A stretch of DNA of 64,000 nucleotides, from the NCBI RefSeq assembly GCF_900111495.1, contig NZ_FOIU01000003.1, positions 124,001 through 188,000 of the forward strand, given 5' to 3'. Shown here piece by piece: positions 43,386 to 52,811 of this stretch (position 1 is its first letter; the number at the start of each line of letters is the position of its first letter). The notes beneath the pieces are model-generated. The model was not told the DNA's origin. It saw nothing but the letters and a program-made list of their open reading frames with translations, and did not search any database. The stretch comes from Chryseobacterium wanjuense (GTDB taxonomy: Bacteria > Bacteroidota > Bacteroidia > Flavobacteriales > Weeksellaceae). Made by a program: the position numbers and the translations under genes.

Positions 43386-43880
43386 TTATTTCATTCCTGC
43401 TCTTTCAAAGTTGTAAACAACTCTTACATTTTCTCCGTCGAAAGGAATGTTTTGTTCAAGCGAGAACTGGTCTGTAGTTTGGTTAGTCAGTGTTAAAGTA
43501 TATCCTGCTGTATTTTGTTTGGCTTTTGTACCTGCCATTATTTTTTTGAAATTAAAGGTATTGCCGCTTACCACGTCAATTTTAATAGGTTGAGTATATC
43601 CTGCTCCACATGTTCCGCCTCCACTCAAAGTATAAGCTCCGGTCCAGTTATTTGGAATTAATCTCCAATGACTTCCCACAAAACACTGTGCATCTACTCC
43701 GTCATCGAAAGGTTTTACTTTGAATTGTTTGTCATAATCGATGCTTACGATCTGCCAATCACCTTTCATTTTCAGGAATTCTGATCTTTGATTTTGGGCT
43801 GTTTTTGCGTTATTAACGCTGGAACAAGACACTGCAAAAAGTGATGTTCCCAACATCCCTGCAAGTAGTAACTTTTTCAT
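43386..43880 (-). CDS. Lipocalin-like lipoprotein
   Basis: 164 aa. Lipobox AVSC at about 16-19. FLKMKGDWQIVSIDYDK opens a lipocalin-type barrel, with later strands NTFNFKKIMAGTKAKQNTAGYTLTLTNQT and VRVVYNFERAGMK. Cys in DAQCFVG and GGTCGAGY may pair. It lies 21 nt upstream of the OmpA-family gene, so the two are co-transcribed envelope lipoproteins. Ligand unknown. Confidence 0.7.
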   Translation of the reverse strand: MKKLLLAGMLGTSLFAVSCSSVNNAKTAQNQRSEFLKMKGDWQIVSIDYDKQFKVKPFDDGVDAQCFVGSHWRLIPNNWTGAYTLSGGGTCGAGYTQPIKIDVVSGNTFNFKKIMAGTKAKQNTAGYTLTLTNQTTDQFSLEQNIPFDGENVRVVYNFERAGMK

Positions 43881-43950
43881 TTTGTTGTTTATTATTTTGT
43901 TATGATTAAAGTTACAAAAAACTATGCCAAATTGAAAAATATAAACAAAA

Positions 43951-43973
43951 AAAGTCCGAAAATTTCGGACTTT
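43951..43973 (-). terminator. Subtilase gene terminator
   Basis: AAAGTCCGAAA pairs with TTTCGGACTTT around a single base, then a T-rich minus-strand run. Confidence 0.8.
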
Positions 43974-44005
43974 ATATGTTTCAACCTTAAATACAGGAAG
44001 ATATA

Positions 44006-45682
44006 CTATTTTTTAACAGCCTTTTTTACGGATTTTTCAGCCTTTTTTACAGCACCTGATTTTCCGTTGTAAAAGTTGGCGTAAGCGTATTCCGCCGCTT
44101 TTTCCAAATCAATCACTCCGCCTGCTTGTGAGAAGTCACCAAACTGGTTGGTGGTACTTGCATTGCTTGATTTTACTAAAGATTCAATGATCTGAGCCGG
44201 AGTCAAATTAGGCATATACGCCAATAAAACCGCCGCAGCACCTGCTACAACCGGAGAAGCCATTGAAGTTCCCTGTAAATATTTATACTCATTATGAGGA
44301 ACTGTAGAATAAATTTCTTCACCCGGAGCAAAAACATTTACCATTTTCTTATTGAAATTGGAGAAGCTTGCTCTTAATGCATCATTTTTATTTGTACTTG
44401 CTCCTACTACCAAAACATTGTTTACAAACGGTTTTTCATCGGTAACATTTTTGAAGTTGGTAGGATAAGCAATGTGTTCTGCAACATCTTCATTTTCGTT
44501 ACCAGCCGCTTTTACCAAAAGAACTCCTTTATCCTGAGCATATTTGAAGGCATCCCAAACTACATTTTTACCAGGAGAAACAGGTTTACCAAAGCTCATA
44601 TTCAATACTTTAGCCCCGTTGTCTACTGCATATCTGATCGCATTGGCAACGTCTTTATCTCTTTCGTCCCCATTTGGAACTGTTCTTACAGACATGATTT
44701 TTGCTACTCTAGAAGCTACACCATACTGAATTTCTTTACCTTGAGGAAGACCTGCGATGATTCCGGCAACGTGTGTACCATGCTCTGCATCAGGACCTTC
44801 GTAGTGATTGTTTCCATAATTTTTCTGAGAATAATCATCATAGTTGTCTCCTACGATTTCTTTTCTCGGATCATAATCCAGATTGTATTGCTTTTCCTGA
44901 GGTCCGAAATAATCCAAAGCTTCTTTCATCTGCTCTTTCATCGTTTTTTCGAATTCTGCAGCTGATTTACCTTTAAATTCCGGGCTTTGAGCAACCTGAG
45001 ACAAAACCTGAACCGCCATTGCATCTTTTTGCTCTGTTGGCTTTATGGCTGCAACATTTTCAGGAGTAAGCGCTTTACCATTCAATAGTCTTACCATTGT
45101 AGGAATAGCATCATTAATCATTGTATATGTTTGAAAACCTTGTCTTGCTTCAACACTTTTCTTAGAGAAAATGTCTTTGGCTTTCATATACATGGCAAAT
45201 TCTTCAGGCATTTTTGTCTGATTTGCCTTGTTTTTAGCAGAATCATCACCTTCGAAAACAGGCTTGTATTTAGCAACTACTCTTGTCACTTCCATGTTGT
45301 CGATATCGATGTCTCCGTTTTTTCCACCAATGAAATTCCATCCGTGGATATCATCGATATATCCGTTTCCATCATCATCTTTCCCGTTGTTTGGAACTTC
45401 ATTTGGGTTTGACCAAACATTTTTAACCAATCCCGGGTGATCTACCTGAACTCCACTATCCAAAACTCCAACTACAACAGTTTTCGGCTTAAGACCTTTA
45501 GATTCTAAAAATTTATATGCGTTTTCCGTATTTACACCATATACTTTTGAAGTACCAAAATCTTTATGATACCAAGTCATAAGATCTTTATCTTCCTTCG
45601 GATCAACACCCGCTTTCGCTTCCTGAGCGTACGAGAAACCAAATCCCGCTAAAAAGACAGCAGCTAATAATACCTTTTTCAT
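44006..45682 (-). CDS. Subtilisin-like serine protease (S8 family)
   Basis: 558 aa with a signal peptide (1-19, FGFSYAQEA). Catalytic triad: Asp in VVGVLDSGVQVDHPG (about 76), His in AEHGTHVAGIIAG (about 305) and Ser in QGTSMASPVVAGAAA (about 477). About 200 residues are inserted between Asp and His, including a Ca-loop-like NGKDDDGNGYIDDIHGWNF, as in many Bacteroidota S8 proteases. No type IX C-terminal sorting domain; the tail is Lys-rich (KKAEKSVKKAVKK). Probably periplasmic. Precedes its own terminator, with the WbqC gene directly upstream. Confidence 0.93.
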   Translation of the reverse strand: MKKVLLAAVFLAGFGFSYAQEAKAGVDPKEDKDLMTWYHKDFGTSKVYGVNTENAYKFLESKGLKPKTVVVGVLDSGVQVDHPGLVKNVWSNPNEVPNNGKDDDGNGYIDDIHGWNFIGGKNGDIDIDNMEVTRVVAKYKPVFEGDDSAKNKANQTKMPEEFAMYMKAKDIFSKKSVEARQGFQTYTMINDAIPTMVRLLNGKALTPENVAAIKPTEQKDAMAVQVLSQVAQSPEFKGKSAAEFEKTMKEQMKEALDYFGPQEKQYNLDYDPRKEIVGDNYDDYSQKNYGNNHYEGPDAEHGTHVAGIIAGLPQGKEIQYGVASRVAKIMSVRTVPNGDERDKDVANAIRYAVDNGAKVLNMSFGKPVSPGKNVVWDAFKYAQDKGVLLVKAAGNENEDVAEHIAYPTNFKNVTDEKPFVNNVLVVGASTNKNDALRASFSNFNKKMVNVFAPGEEIYSTVPHNEYKYLQGTSMASPVVAGAAAVLLAYMPNLTPAQIIESLVKSSNASTTNQFGDFSQAGGVIDLEKAAEYAYANFYNGKSGAVKKAEKSVKKAVKK

Positions 45683-45683
45683 G

Positions 45684-46307
45684 TTAGTATGATTGTTTAA
45701 TATTTTTAATATAAGTCAACGATTCCTGTCCTTTGTTACAAATTAAATCCAAAATCGATAAATCATTTAAAAATCCCAGCTTATCCGAGAATGTCTGATA
45801 ATATTCCTCCATTTCAAATTCTGATGGAAGTTTTGCAGAAAATTTCTCCCTAAAATTGATTTCTTCAGGATTTTTGATATATTCTACATTCAAAGAGTGT
45901 GCCTTTTCCGTTTTAAGAATCTGCTGAATAATTTCAAGTCCTTTCAAATTAAAATCTAATAAATATTTTTCTTTTAAATCAAATATTTTTCTGAATTTAT
46001 CCTCATAGAACTCGAAATACGGAGAGCTTTGATATGCTGTTTTTATAGACTTCCAATGTAGATTTCTCCAGTCTTCGCGGTGAGAAATTTCAATTTCTTT
46101 CAGTTCTCTTTTACCATTATGCTGGATCGGGATAATTAATGATAATTTTCCGTTTGCTCCATAGATGTTCGTTCGGTTTCTGTAGGTCTGTTTCGGGAAA
46201 CTTTCAAACTGCTCGAAAACAATTTCATTCTCAGGGTTTAAAAACACTGAAAACCATGAAATTGGCGGTAAATAAAATACCGGTAATAATACATTATTCA
46301 TATTCAT
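45684..46307 (-). CDS. WbqC family protein
   Basis: 207 aa. VLLPVFYLPPISWFSVFLN at the N-terminus, then FPKQTYRNRTNIYGANGKLSLIIP and EDWRNLHWKSIKTAYQSSPYFEFYEDKF, the signature of WbqC-like proteins (PF08889). The family is linked to surface polysaccharide synthesis, but the reaction is not established. It starts 119 nt downstream of lepB and ends 1 nt before the protease start, so all three may be one transcript. Confidence 0.85.
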   Translation of the reverse strand: MNMNNVLLPVFYLPPISWFSVFLNPENEIVFEQFESFPKQTYRNRTNIYGANGKLSLIIPIQHNGKRELKEIEISHREDWRNLHWKSIKTAYQSSPYFEFYEDKFRKIFDLKEKYLLDFNLKGLEIIQQILKTEKAHSLNVEYIKNPEEINFREKFSAKLPSEFEMEEYYQTFSDKLGFLNDLSILDLICNKGQESLTYIKNIKQSY

Positions 46308-46425
46308 TAATGCAAAATGAAGTATTTTTTCAAATACTTCATTCCTATTTATAATTTATTTTTTTGCTTTTGTCAACTGAATTTATTTTTAAACTTTGTC
46401 AAAGATGTAAACTTTAACAAAGTGG

Positions 46426-48087
46426 CTATATATCGTCTTCTGTCTTTTTCTTTCCGAATAACTTCATGAAATACTCCCATCCGAAGAACAAAATAAGAAT
46501 CATGGCAGCGATCCACCAGTAAGAAGTCTTGTTAGCTTCACCTGTATTGGTTGCTTTAAACATTCTGTCCCAACGGATTCTCCAACCATCTGCTTGATAG
46601 GAAGATCCTGAATCTTTAAATGCTCCTTCAATACTCATCCAAGTAAACATCGGCTTTCCGACAATATTTTCTTCAGGAACAAAACCAAAAAATCTCGCGT
46701 CCAAAGAAGCATCTCTGTTGTCTCCGATCATCATATAATAGTCCTGTTTGATCGTGTATTGATTGGTTTCTTTTCCGTTGATGAAAATTTTCCCGTTTTT
46801 ATTTTCTAAACTGTTATGCTCATATTCAGAAATAATCCACTGATATTCCGGTAAAGTTTCCTGATTGATGGTCACAACATCTCCTTTTTTAGGAATTTTA
46901 AGAGGGCCATACCAATCCTGGTTCCAAGGTTTGTTGATCGGGAAGATAGATTGAGTCGTGTCAATACTCTTCGTATAAGCTGTTTTATCAGCATTTAATT
47001 TATATGAAACCGTAGCAGAATCTTTAGGAAAAATATTTTCTTCCATATCGATTACATTCGGTAAAGCTTTAATCTCTTTTGCTGTTTTGTCTGTAAGCCC
47101 CTGGAACATATAGGTAAAACCACCTTTATCATTCTGCATTTCTCTTACAGGCAAGAATCCGTAAATATTGTATAAACCTGGAATATCAAGTTGAGCCCCT
47201 GTATTTACAGTATAAGCGTGCTGTATTTCCTGATCTCCCAAAATCGTTTCAGGTTTACCGTTTACAAAAAGTCTTCCGGCTCTCATTTCGAAAGTGTCAC
47301 CAGCGACAGCCACACATCTTTTTACATAAGGATCTTTTCTGTCAATCGCTGTATGCACAGAATCCTGAGGATAATTGAAAACAACCACATCATGTTTCTG
47401 AGGTTTGTTGAATTGCAAAATTCTTTCATAAGGCAATTTTATACCATCAACATAAGATTTCGGGTCATCTTTCGGATTCCCTTTTTCACCGGAATCAAAA
47501 ATAGTCCCCTGTAGGAAAGGTATTGCAAGAGGACGCATCGGAAGTCTGTATCCGTAGCTCCATTTGTTTACGAAAAGGAAATCACCCACCAACAACGTTC
47601 TTTCCATAGATCCTGTAGGAATCCCGAAAGGCTGTGTTACAAAAACGTGAATAATTGTTGCAAAAACTACCGCAAAAGTCACTGATCCCAAGAAAGAATC
47701 TTTCTTTTTTGCATTTTTTTCTTCATCAGTAAGGAATAATTCATTTTCATCTTCCAACTCAACATCTTTTCCATAATTCACTGTTGCCATGTAAATAAAA
47801 GGAAGAAGAACGGTAAGAAGCTGGTCTTTGAAAAGAGTTTTGCCGAATTTTTTCATTAAATACAAATGAAAAACAGACATCATAATCGGTCCCACGATCG
47901 GCAGATATGATAAAATTGCCCACCATTTAGGATGTTTTGTTTCTTTTAAAATAATGAAATAATTGTAGAAAGGGATAAAAGCAAAAAGCGGACTATACCC
48001 CAGTTTCTTGAACAGCTTCCACGTGGAAATTCCCATCAATACTGATAAAATGAGAACATAAACTGTATAAGTTAAAAAATAATTCAT
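46426..48087 (-). CDS. lepB: Signal peptidase I, large Bacteroidota form
   Basis: 553 aa, about twice the E. coli-type core because of an N-terminal multi-helix membrane part (about 1-110) and long inserts. Catalytic Ser in PFGIPTGSMERTLLVGD and catalytic Lys in YVKRCVAVAGDTFEM. GDNRDASLDARFFGFVPEENIVG is the conserved box E-like end. A C-terminal helix anchors the protein before the KKKTEDDI tail. It cleaves signal peptides from secreted proteins, of which the window holds many. A candidate parS-like palindrome lies inside the gene at 48017-48028. Confidence 0.95.
   Translation of the reverse strand: MNYFLTYTVYVLILSVLMGISTWKLFKKLGYSPLFAFIPFYNYFIILKETKHPKWWAILSYLPIVGPIMMSVFHLYLMKKFGKTLFKDQLLTVLLPFIYMATVNYGKDVELEDENELFLTDEEKNAKKKDSFLGSVTFAVVFATIIHVFVTQPFGIPTGSMERTLLVGDFLFVNKWSYGYRLPMRPLAIPFLQGTIFDSGEKGNPKDDPKSYVDGIKLPYERILQFNKPQKHDVVVFNYPQDSVHTAIDRKDPYVKRCVAVAGDTFEMRAGRLFVNGKPETILGDQEIQHAYTVNTGAQLDIPGLYNIYGFLPVREMQNDKGGFTYMFQGLTDKTAKEIKALPNVIDMEENIFPKDSATVSYKLNADKTAYTKSIDTTQSIFPINKPWNQDWYGPLKIPKKGDVVTINQETLPEYQWIISEYEHNSLENKNGKIFINGKETNQYTIKQDYYMMIGDNRDASLDARFFGFVPEENIVGKPMFTWMSIEGAFKDSGSSYQADGWRIRWDRMFKATNTGEANKTSYWWIAAMILILFFGWEYFMKLFGKKKTEDDI
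48017..48028. other. Candidate parS-like palindrome inside lepB
   Basis: TTCCACGTGGAA is a perfect 12-bp palindrome identical to the core of the parS variant TGTTCCACGTGGAACA. The outer two bases on each side do not match. It lies 1.7 kb from parB and codes for Ser-Thr-Trp-Lys-type codons, so coincidence is possible. Confidence 0.3.
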
Positions 48088-48195
48088 AAATTTTTTGTGC
48101 CTAATCTATAATATAATTGATGAATGATGACAAATTCACAATTGACGATTCACCATTCACTCTATTAGTTTGCAATGTAGGAATTTTGTTACAAA

Positions 48196-48897
48196 TTAAA
48201 GTCCCAAAACGTCTTTCATTGCGAAATTTCCTTTTTTATCTTTGATCCATTCTGCAGCTACGACAGCACCCAGTGCAAAACCGTTTCTGTTGAATGCAGT
48301 GTGTTTGATTTCAATTTCATCCACTTCGCTTCTGTAAAAAACACTGTGCGTTCCCGGAACCTCATCTTCACGGATCGCAAAGATACCCAATTGATTATCC
48401 TGGGTTTCTTCTAATTTCCAAGCGTCAAATTTCGGATTGTGTTTAAAGATCCCTTCTGCAATGGAAATCGCCGTTCCACTCGGGGCATCTAGTTTATGGA
48501 TGTGGTGAATTTCCTCTAATTGACAAGAATATTCATCGACATTTTTCATTAAATCGGCCAACTTTTCGTTTAAAGCAAAAAATAAATTAACGCCTAAACT
48601 AAAATTTGAACCATATAAGAACGCTGTCTCATTTTCAACAGCCAATTTTTCAATTTCAGGTTTCTTTTCCAGCCAGCCTGTTGTTCCGCAGATTACGGGA
48701 ATTTTGTTTTCAAGACAGGCTTTGATGTTGTCAAAAGCTACTTCCGGCAAGGAAAATTCGATAACAACATCCGGATTATTAAGATTTTCAACAGTTGGGG
48801 TTTCTTTTAATCGGGCTACTACTTCATGACCTCTCTTCGTGGCAATTTCGTCGATGATTTTGCCCATTTTACCGTATCCAACTAATGCTATTCTCAT
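48196..48897 (-). CDS. dapB: 4-hydroxy-tetrahydrodipicolinate reductase
   Basis: 233 aa, the shorter Bacteroidota form. NAD(P)-binding start MRIALVGYGKMGKII, then VICGTTGW. The substrate/catalytic motif LEEIHHIHKLDAPSGTAIS contains the His pair and Lys of the family's E(L/I)HHxxKxDAPSGTA. Reduces the dihydrodipicolinate precursor in lysine and diaminopimelate synthesis. Lies between lepB and the DUF5683 gene on the same strand. Confidence 0.96.
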   Translation of the reverse strand: MRIALVGYGKMGKIIDEIATKRGHEVVARLKETPTVENLNNPDVVIEFSLPEVAFDNIKACLENKIPVICGTTGWLEKKPEIEKLAVENETAFLYGSNFSLGVNLFFALNEKLADLMKNVDEYSCQLEEIHHIHKLDAPSGTAISIAEGIFKHNPKFDAWKLEETQDNQLGIFAIREDEVPGTHSVFYRSEVDEIEIKHTAFNRNGFALGAVVAAEWIKDKKGNFAMKDVLGL

Positions 48898-49080
48898 GTA
48901 CTTCTTTATTTAATTTTATAATTTAACGCAAAAAACTTCGCATTTTTATTTGACACATTAAGAACATTTAAGAAGTTAAGTTGTAAGAAAATCAAATTGA
49001 TTTTTAAGGCTTAAAGCAACGCTAAACTTAATATTCTTAACTCCTTAACAAAAATCTTAATGGTTAAAAATAATATTATT

Positions 49081-49722
49081 TTAAAATCTATAACTTAAAC
49101 TTAAACCCGTTTTTGGAGGGGTAAATCCATATTGATCCTGGATCACTGTAGGATTGAATGACAAATCCGGATCATGACGACTTTCATATAAATGCGCGTC
49201 TACAACTGCATCCACGATGTTTAAAATGTAAATTAATCCCGTGATGGCAATTGCGTAATCCCTTTGTCTTTTGGATCTGTCCTGTGCATTTCCCAATGCT
49301 ACTTTATCCAGCCACGGATGGCTGTCTACAAATTCATTCGGGGTTCCGTTGAGCTTTGCGATATAGTATTCCCTATATTTTCTGTATTGTTTATCATTCC
49401 AGACCGCAATACCGACTCCGGTTCCTACCGCTCCCCAAACAATAGGGATTTTCCAGTATTTTTTGTTGTAAAACTGACCCAATCCCGGAAGAACAGCAGA
49501 ATACAGTCCTGCTTTTGTAGGATTAAGTTTTAAGGTTTTCTTTGTCGGCCCGTTTGCTTTCTCAAGATCCGAAACAATTTTTGCTTCGGTCTTGGTGTTG
49601 TTTTTTTCCACCGATACGCTGTCTTTCGGGTGATGTTCTACCCGGATCGTATCATTAGGATTCACTTGCGAATAGGCAATCGCAAACAGACACAAGAAAA
49701 ATGTGAAAAATATTTTCTTCAT
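49081..49722 (-). CDS. DUF5683 membrane-associated protein
   Basis: 213 aa with a signal peptide (1-18, IAYSQVN). LNPTKAGLYSAVLPGLGQFYNKKYWKIPIVWGAVG is the defining DUF5683 region, followed by membrane-type helices (GTGVGIAVW, DYAIAITGLIYILNIVDAVVDA) and a barrel-like C-terminal GLSLSYRF. Often found next to parAB in Flavobacteriia; role unknown. Its ATG is directly adjacent to the parB stop, so it is probably in the same operon. Confidence 0.87.
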   Translation of the reverse strand: MKKIFFTFFLCLFAIAYSQVNPNDTIRVEHHPKDSVSVEKNNTKTEAKIVSDLEKANGPTKKTLKLNPTKAGLYSAVLPGLGQFYNKKYWKIPIVWGAVGTGVGIAVWNDKQYRKYREYYIAKLNGTPNEFVDSHPWLDKVALGNAQDRSKRQRDYAIAITGLIYILNIVDAVVDAHLYESRHDPDLSFNPTVIQDQYGFTPPKTGLSLSYRF

Positions 49723-50613
49723 TTATTTAATATGAGATAAAATATATTCCAGCTCATCTTCATTCTTGAAGTCCAGAACAATTTTACCTTTTTTACCGTT
49801 TCCGGAGGTTTTGATCTCCACTTTTACATCTAATATATCGGCAATCGTTTTCTGAGCTCTCTTATAATTGTTGGAAAGTTCTGCTTTTGCTTTTTTTGCT
49901 GCCGGTGATTTTGGATTTTTCAATGCTGTAGCAGCTTGTTCTGCCTGACGGACATTCAGTTTTTCTTTAATGATTAAATCAAATAAAATCTGCTGATGTT
50001 CTTCATTTTCAAGGCTAATGATGGCTCTACCGTGTCCTGCAGAAATCTCGCCGCTTCTGATCGCATTCTGAATATCCGGATTCAGCCTCAACAATCTGAT
50101 AGAGTTGGTGATCGTACTTCTGTCCTTTCCTACTCTCTGGCTGAGATTTTCCTGTGTAAGACCGATTTCTTCCATCAATCTCTGATACGTTAATGCAATC
50201 TCGATCGCATCAAGATCTTCCCTTTGGATGTTTTCCACAAGAGCCATCTCAAGAAGCTCCTGGTCATTTACCAAACGGATATACGCCGGAATAGACTCCA
50301 AACCTGCAATTTTACTCGCTCTGTAACGTCTTTCCCCGGATATGATTTCGAACTTTTCGCCATCTTTTCTTAAAGTAATCGGTTGGATTACGCCTAAGTT
50401 TTTGATGGATTGTGCAAGCTCGTTTAATGCTTTTTCGTCAAAATAAGTTCTTGGCTGGGTTGGATTGGGATAAATATCTTCTATCGCAATTTCCACGATA
50501 TTCCCTACAAACTTGTCTGCTCCTTCATCAGTAGCAGAATTGATCGTTGCTTTGGATTCCGCACTTAGAATAGCGCCCAAACCACGTCCCATCGCTCTTT
50601 TTTTGTCCTTCAT
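49723..50613 (-). CDS. parB: Chromosome-partitioning protein ParB
   Basis: 296 aa. N-terminal ParB/sulfiredoxin-like CTP-binding domain: NPTQPRTYFDEKALNELAQS and the ISGERRYRASK motif (GERRxRA). The central HTH that reads parS has LTQENLSQRVGKDRSTITNSIRLL. The C-terminal dimerisation tail ends LDFKNEDELEYILSHIK. Spreads around parS sites near the origin and works with ParA. Starts 36 nt after the parA stop. Confidence 0.96.
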   Translation of the reverse strand: MKDKKRAMGRGLGAILSAESKATINSATDEGADKFVGNIVEIAIEDIYPNPTQPRTYFDEKALNELAQSIKNLGVIQPITLRKDGEKFEIISGERRYRASKIAGLESIPAYIRLVNDQELLEMALVENIQREDLDAIEIALTYQRLMEEIGLTQENLSQRVGKDRSTITNSIRLLRLNPDIQNAIRSGEISAGHGRAIISLENEEHQQILFDLIIKEKLNVRQAEQAATALKNPKSPAAKKAKAELSNNYKRAQKTIADILDVKVEIKTSGNGKKGKIVLDFKNEDELEYILSHIK

Positions 50614-50649
50614 ATTATGCTTTAAGCTTAAGTTTTGACTTTAAGCCTT

Positions 50650-51423
50650 TTAATTTTTTACTAAATTTTCGTTATTTAACAAAACTTCTTCCGCTAATTG
50701 AATGTATTGAATGGCTCCTTTACTTTCAGCATCGTAGTTTAAAATACTTTCTCCGAAACTTGGTGCTTCGCTCAATCTTACGTTTCTGCTGATAATAGTT
50801 TCAAAAACCATTTCCGGGAAGTGAGCATTCACCTCTTCCACTACCTGATTAGACAATCTCAATCTGCTGTCATACATCGTAAGCAATAATCCTTCGATAT
50901 CCAGATCTTTGTTGTGGATTTTCTGAACATTTTTAATGGTATTCAACAATTTTCCAAGACCTTCCAATGCAAAATATTCGCACTGGATCGGAATAATCAC
51001 AGAATCTGCGGCTGTAAGCGCGTTTACAGTGATCAAACCTAAACTCGGTGCACAGTCGATAATGATAAAATCATAGTCGTCTCTTACGGTCTGCAAGGCT
51101 TTTTTCAGCATGTATTCACGGTCTTCCTTGTCTACCAATTCGATCTCCGCCGCTACTAAGTCGATGTGAGAAGGAACGATATCCAGATTCGGTGTAGCCG
51201 TTTTCTTGATACAGCTTTTGGTGTCAATGCTGTGCTCCAGCAAATTGTATGTAGAATACTGTACGTCGTCAACTCCTAAACCTGAAGTCGCATTAGCCTG
51301 AGGATCAGCATCAATGATTAATATTTTTTTCTCCAATACCCCTAATGCTGCGGCTAAATTAACAGCTGTTGTAGTTTTTCCAACTCCTCCTTTTTGATTA
51401 GCGATACCTATGATTTTTGCCAT
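50650..51423 (-). CDS. parA: Chromosome-partitioning ATPase ParA (Soj)
   Basis: 257 aa from MAKIIGIANQKGGVGKTTTA, which is preferred to an ATG seven codons upstream because the family begins directly before the deviant Walker A KGGVGKTT. Switch I/Walker B regions are IIDADPQANATSG and FIIIDCAPSLGLITVNAL. It binds DNA and ATP and pulls ParB-parS complexes apart. A terminator-like stem with DnaA boxes separates it from tonB upstream. Confidence 0.96.
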   Translation of the reverse strand: MAKIIGIANQKGGVGKTTTAVNLAAALGVLEKKILIIDADPQANATSGLGVDDVQYSTYNLLEHSIDTKSCIKKTATPNLDIVPSHIDLVAAEIELVDKEDREYMLKKALQTVRDDYDFIIIDCAPSLGLITVNALTAADSVIIPIQCEYFALEGLGKLLNTIKNVQKIHNKDLDIEGLLLTMYDSRLRLSNQVVEEVNAHFPEMVFETIISRNVRLSEAPSFGESILNYDAESKGAIQYIQLAEEVLLNNENLVKN

Positions 51424-51533
51424 TATTAGAACTTTAAGCCTCAAAAATACACATTTTTCCTTGCTCTAAGTGAATCGATAAAACGAAAATTGAGTTAAAA
51501 TATTGTTAATAAGCCTTTTAACAATAAAAAAAA

Positions 51534-51563
51534 TTATCCACAAAAAAAATTCTTTGTGGATAA
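51534..51563 (-). terminator. tonB terminator whose arms are DnaA boxes
   Basis: TTATCCACAAA and TTTGTGGATAA form an 11-bp perfect stem with an 8-nt loop and a minus-strand T8 run. Each arm contains a perfect DnaA-box consensus TTATCCACA, one per strand, 12 nt apart. Confidence 0.75.
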
Positions 51564-51586
51564 CTGTTCAAGATTTGTTATAAACA

Positions 51587-52426
51587 TTAATTATCAAACT
51601 TCATGGATATTGGAAATTTGAAGTAACTTCTTACTATTTCACCTTGTTTATTTTTCGCAGGAGCCCATTTTCCTCTGATTGACTTAATCGTTCTGATGGC
51701 TTCATTATTAAAATCAGCATCATTACCGTTAGCTTTAATACCAGAAATAGTTCCGTCTTTTTCTACAATGAAAGTGATTGTAGTTTTCATAACATCCCCA
51801 GAATCAAATCCGGAGCCGTCAAAATTATTCATTACTTTATTTCTGAATGAATCAATTCCCCCATCGAAAATAGCTTCCTTTCCCAGATCTTTAGCATCAA
51901 CAATTTTATTTGGGTCTTCTTTAGGTACAACTGTTGGAGGTGCAGTATTAATTACAGGACCTGTTCCAATAGTTGGAGTTGTCGGTACATAAGTTGGTGT
52001 AGTAATTTCTTTTCCAGCTGATGTTTGAGTACTTGCCACGGCATTTAACTTCTCTTCAGGAGTAACATTTTTTTCATTAGTTACGATCTTTCTAGGCTCC
52101 GGTAATCTGTCATCATAAGTTTTTACATCCGGAGCAGGCTGTGGTTTTACTTGTGCAGGCGGATCTTTTTCAGGTGTAGTAACATCCACAGGCGGCGGTA
52201 AAATAAATACAGTACCTGTTTCTGGTATTTCTGTAGATTTAAAAGCATTAATAATTACTGGTGTTACAGAAATTGCAGCCAATAAACTTACCCCTATAAA
52301 AAGTGCTTTGGTTAAAATTTTATCTGATTCGTTTCTTAAAACGTATGCGCCGTATTCTTTGTTACGGTGTTCGAAAAGGACTTCATTGAAGCGAAATTCT
52401 TGGTTTTGATGTATGTGCTTCATCAC
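51587..52426 (-). CDS. TonB-like energy transducer
   Basis: 279 aa. A short cytoplasmic start with FRFNEVLFEHRNKEYGAYVLR (common in Bacteroidota TonB), one membrane helix (about 42-62), a Pro/Thr-rich periplasmic linker (PPPVDVTTPEKDPPAQVKPQ) and a C-terminal TonB domain (about 195-279) with FIVEKDGTISGIKANG and SYFKFPISMKFDN. Transfers proton-motive force to outer-membrane receptors. First gene of the par block, with an ATG pair at the start. Confidence 0.9.
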   Translation of the reverse strand: MMKHIHQNQEFRFNEVLFEHRNKEYGAYVLRNESDKILTKALFIGVSLLAAISVTPVIINAFKSTEIPETGTVFILPPPVDVTTPEKDPPAQVKPQPAPDVKTYDDRLPEPRKIVTNEKNVTPEEKLNAVASTQTSAGKEITTPTYVPTTPTIGTGPVINTAPPTVVPKEDPNKIVDAKDLGKEAIFDGGIDSFRNKVMNNFDGSGFDSGDVMKTTITFIVEKDGTISGIKANGNDADFNNEAIRTIKSIRGKWAPAKNKQGEIVRSYFKFPISMKFDN

Positions 52427-52811
52427 TATAAATATTTAAACTGTTAAAAATTGTGATTATTAGTTTTTATAGTTCTTATCGATAAGTATTGATTCAATAT
52501 CAAAACATTTGCCAAAATTTTGTTAAAATCTCAACATTTTAAAAATTTTTATAACAATCTTAAAAATTAACTATGCTAAAAATAGTAAAAGCCTATTTAT
52601 AAGCATGATACGGCTTATTTATTTTCAAAAATATTTTCATATGAATTTAAAATATTCAACAAAAATTAAAATATCGTAAAAACCACACCCCAAAATCGGA
52701 AAATCACTGAGGAATTTATTGTGAGACTGATAGATATTTGTACCATACAAAATCGGGGAACGCTGAAAACCGAAAAGAGTAAGCAAGAAAAAATTTTAAA
52801 AAACTTATATC
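52427..52811. other. AT-rich divergent intergenic region
   Basis: 385 bases between tonB and the first cassette gene. Very AT-rich, with no gene, tRNA or clear hairpin. Probably holds both promoters, but no full TTG/TAnnTTTG pair could be placed. Confidence 0.4.

Noticed and set aside
44474..44965. 163-codon open frame opposite the S8 protease
   Set aside because: Shadow of a strongly conserved protease gene whose catalytic triad lies in the other frame; Cys/Ile/Phe-rich antisense composition.
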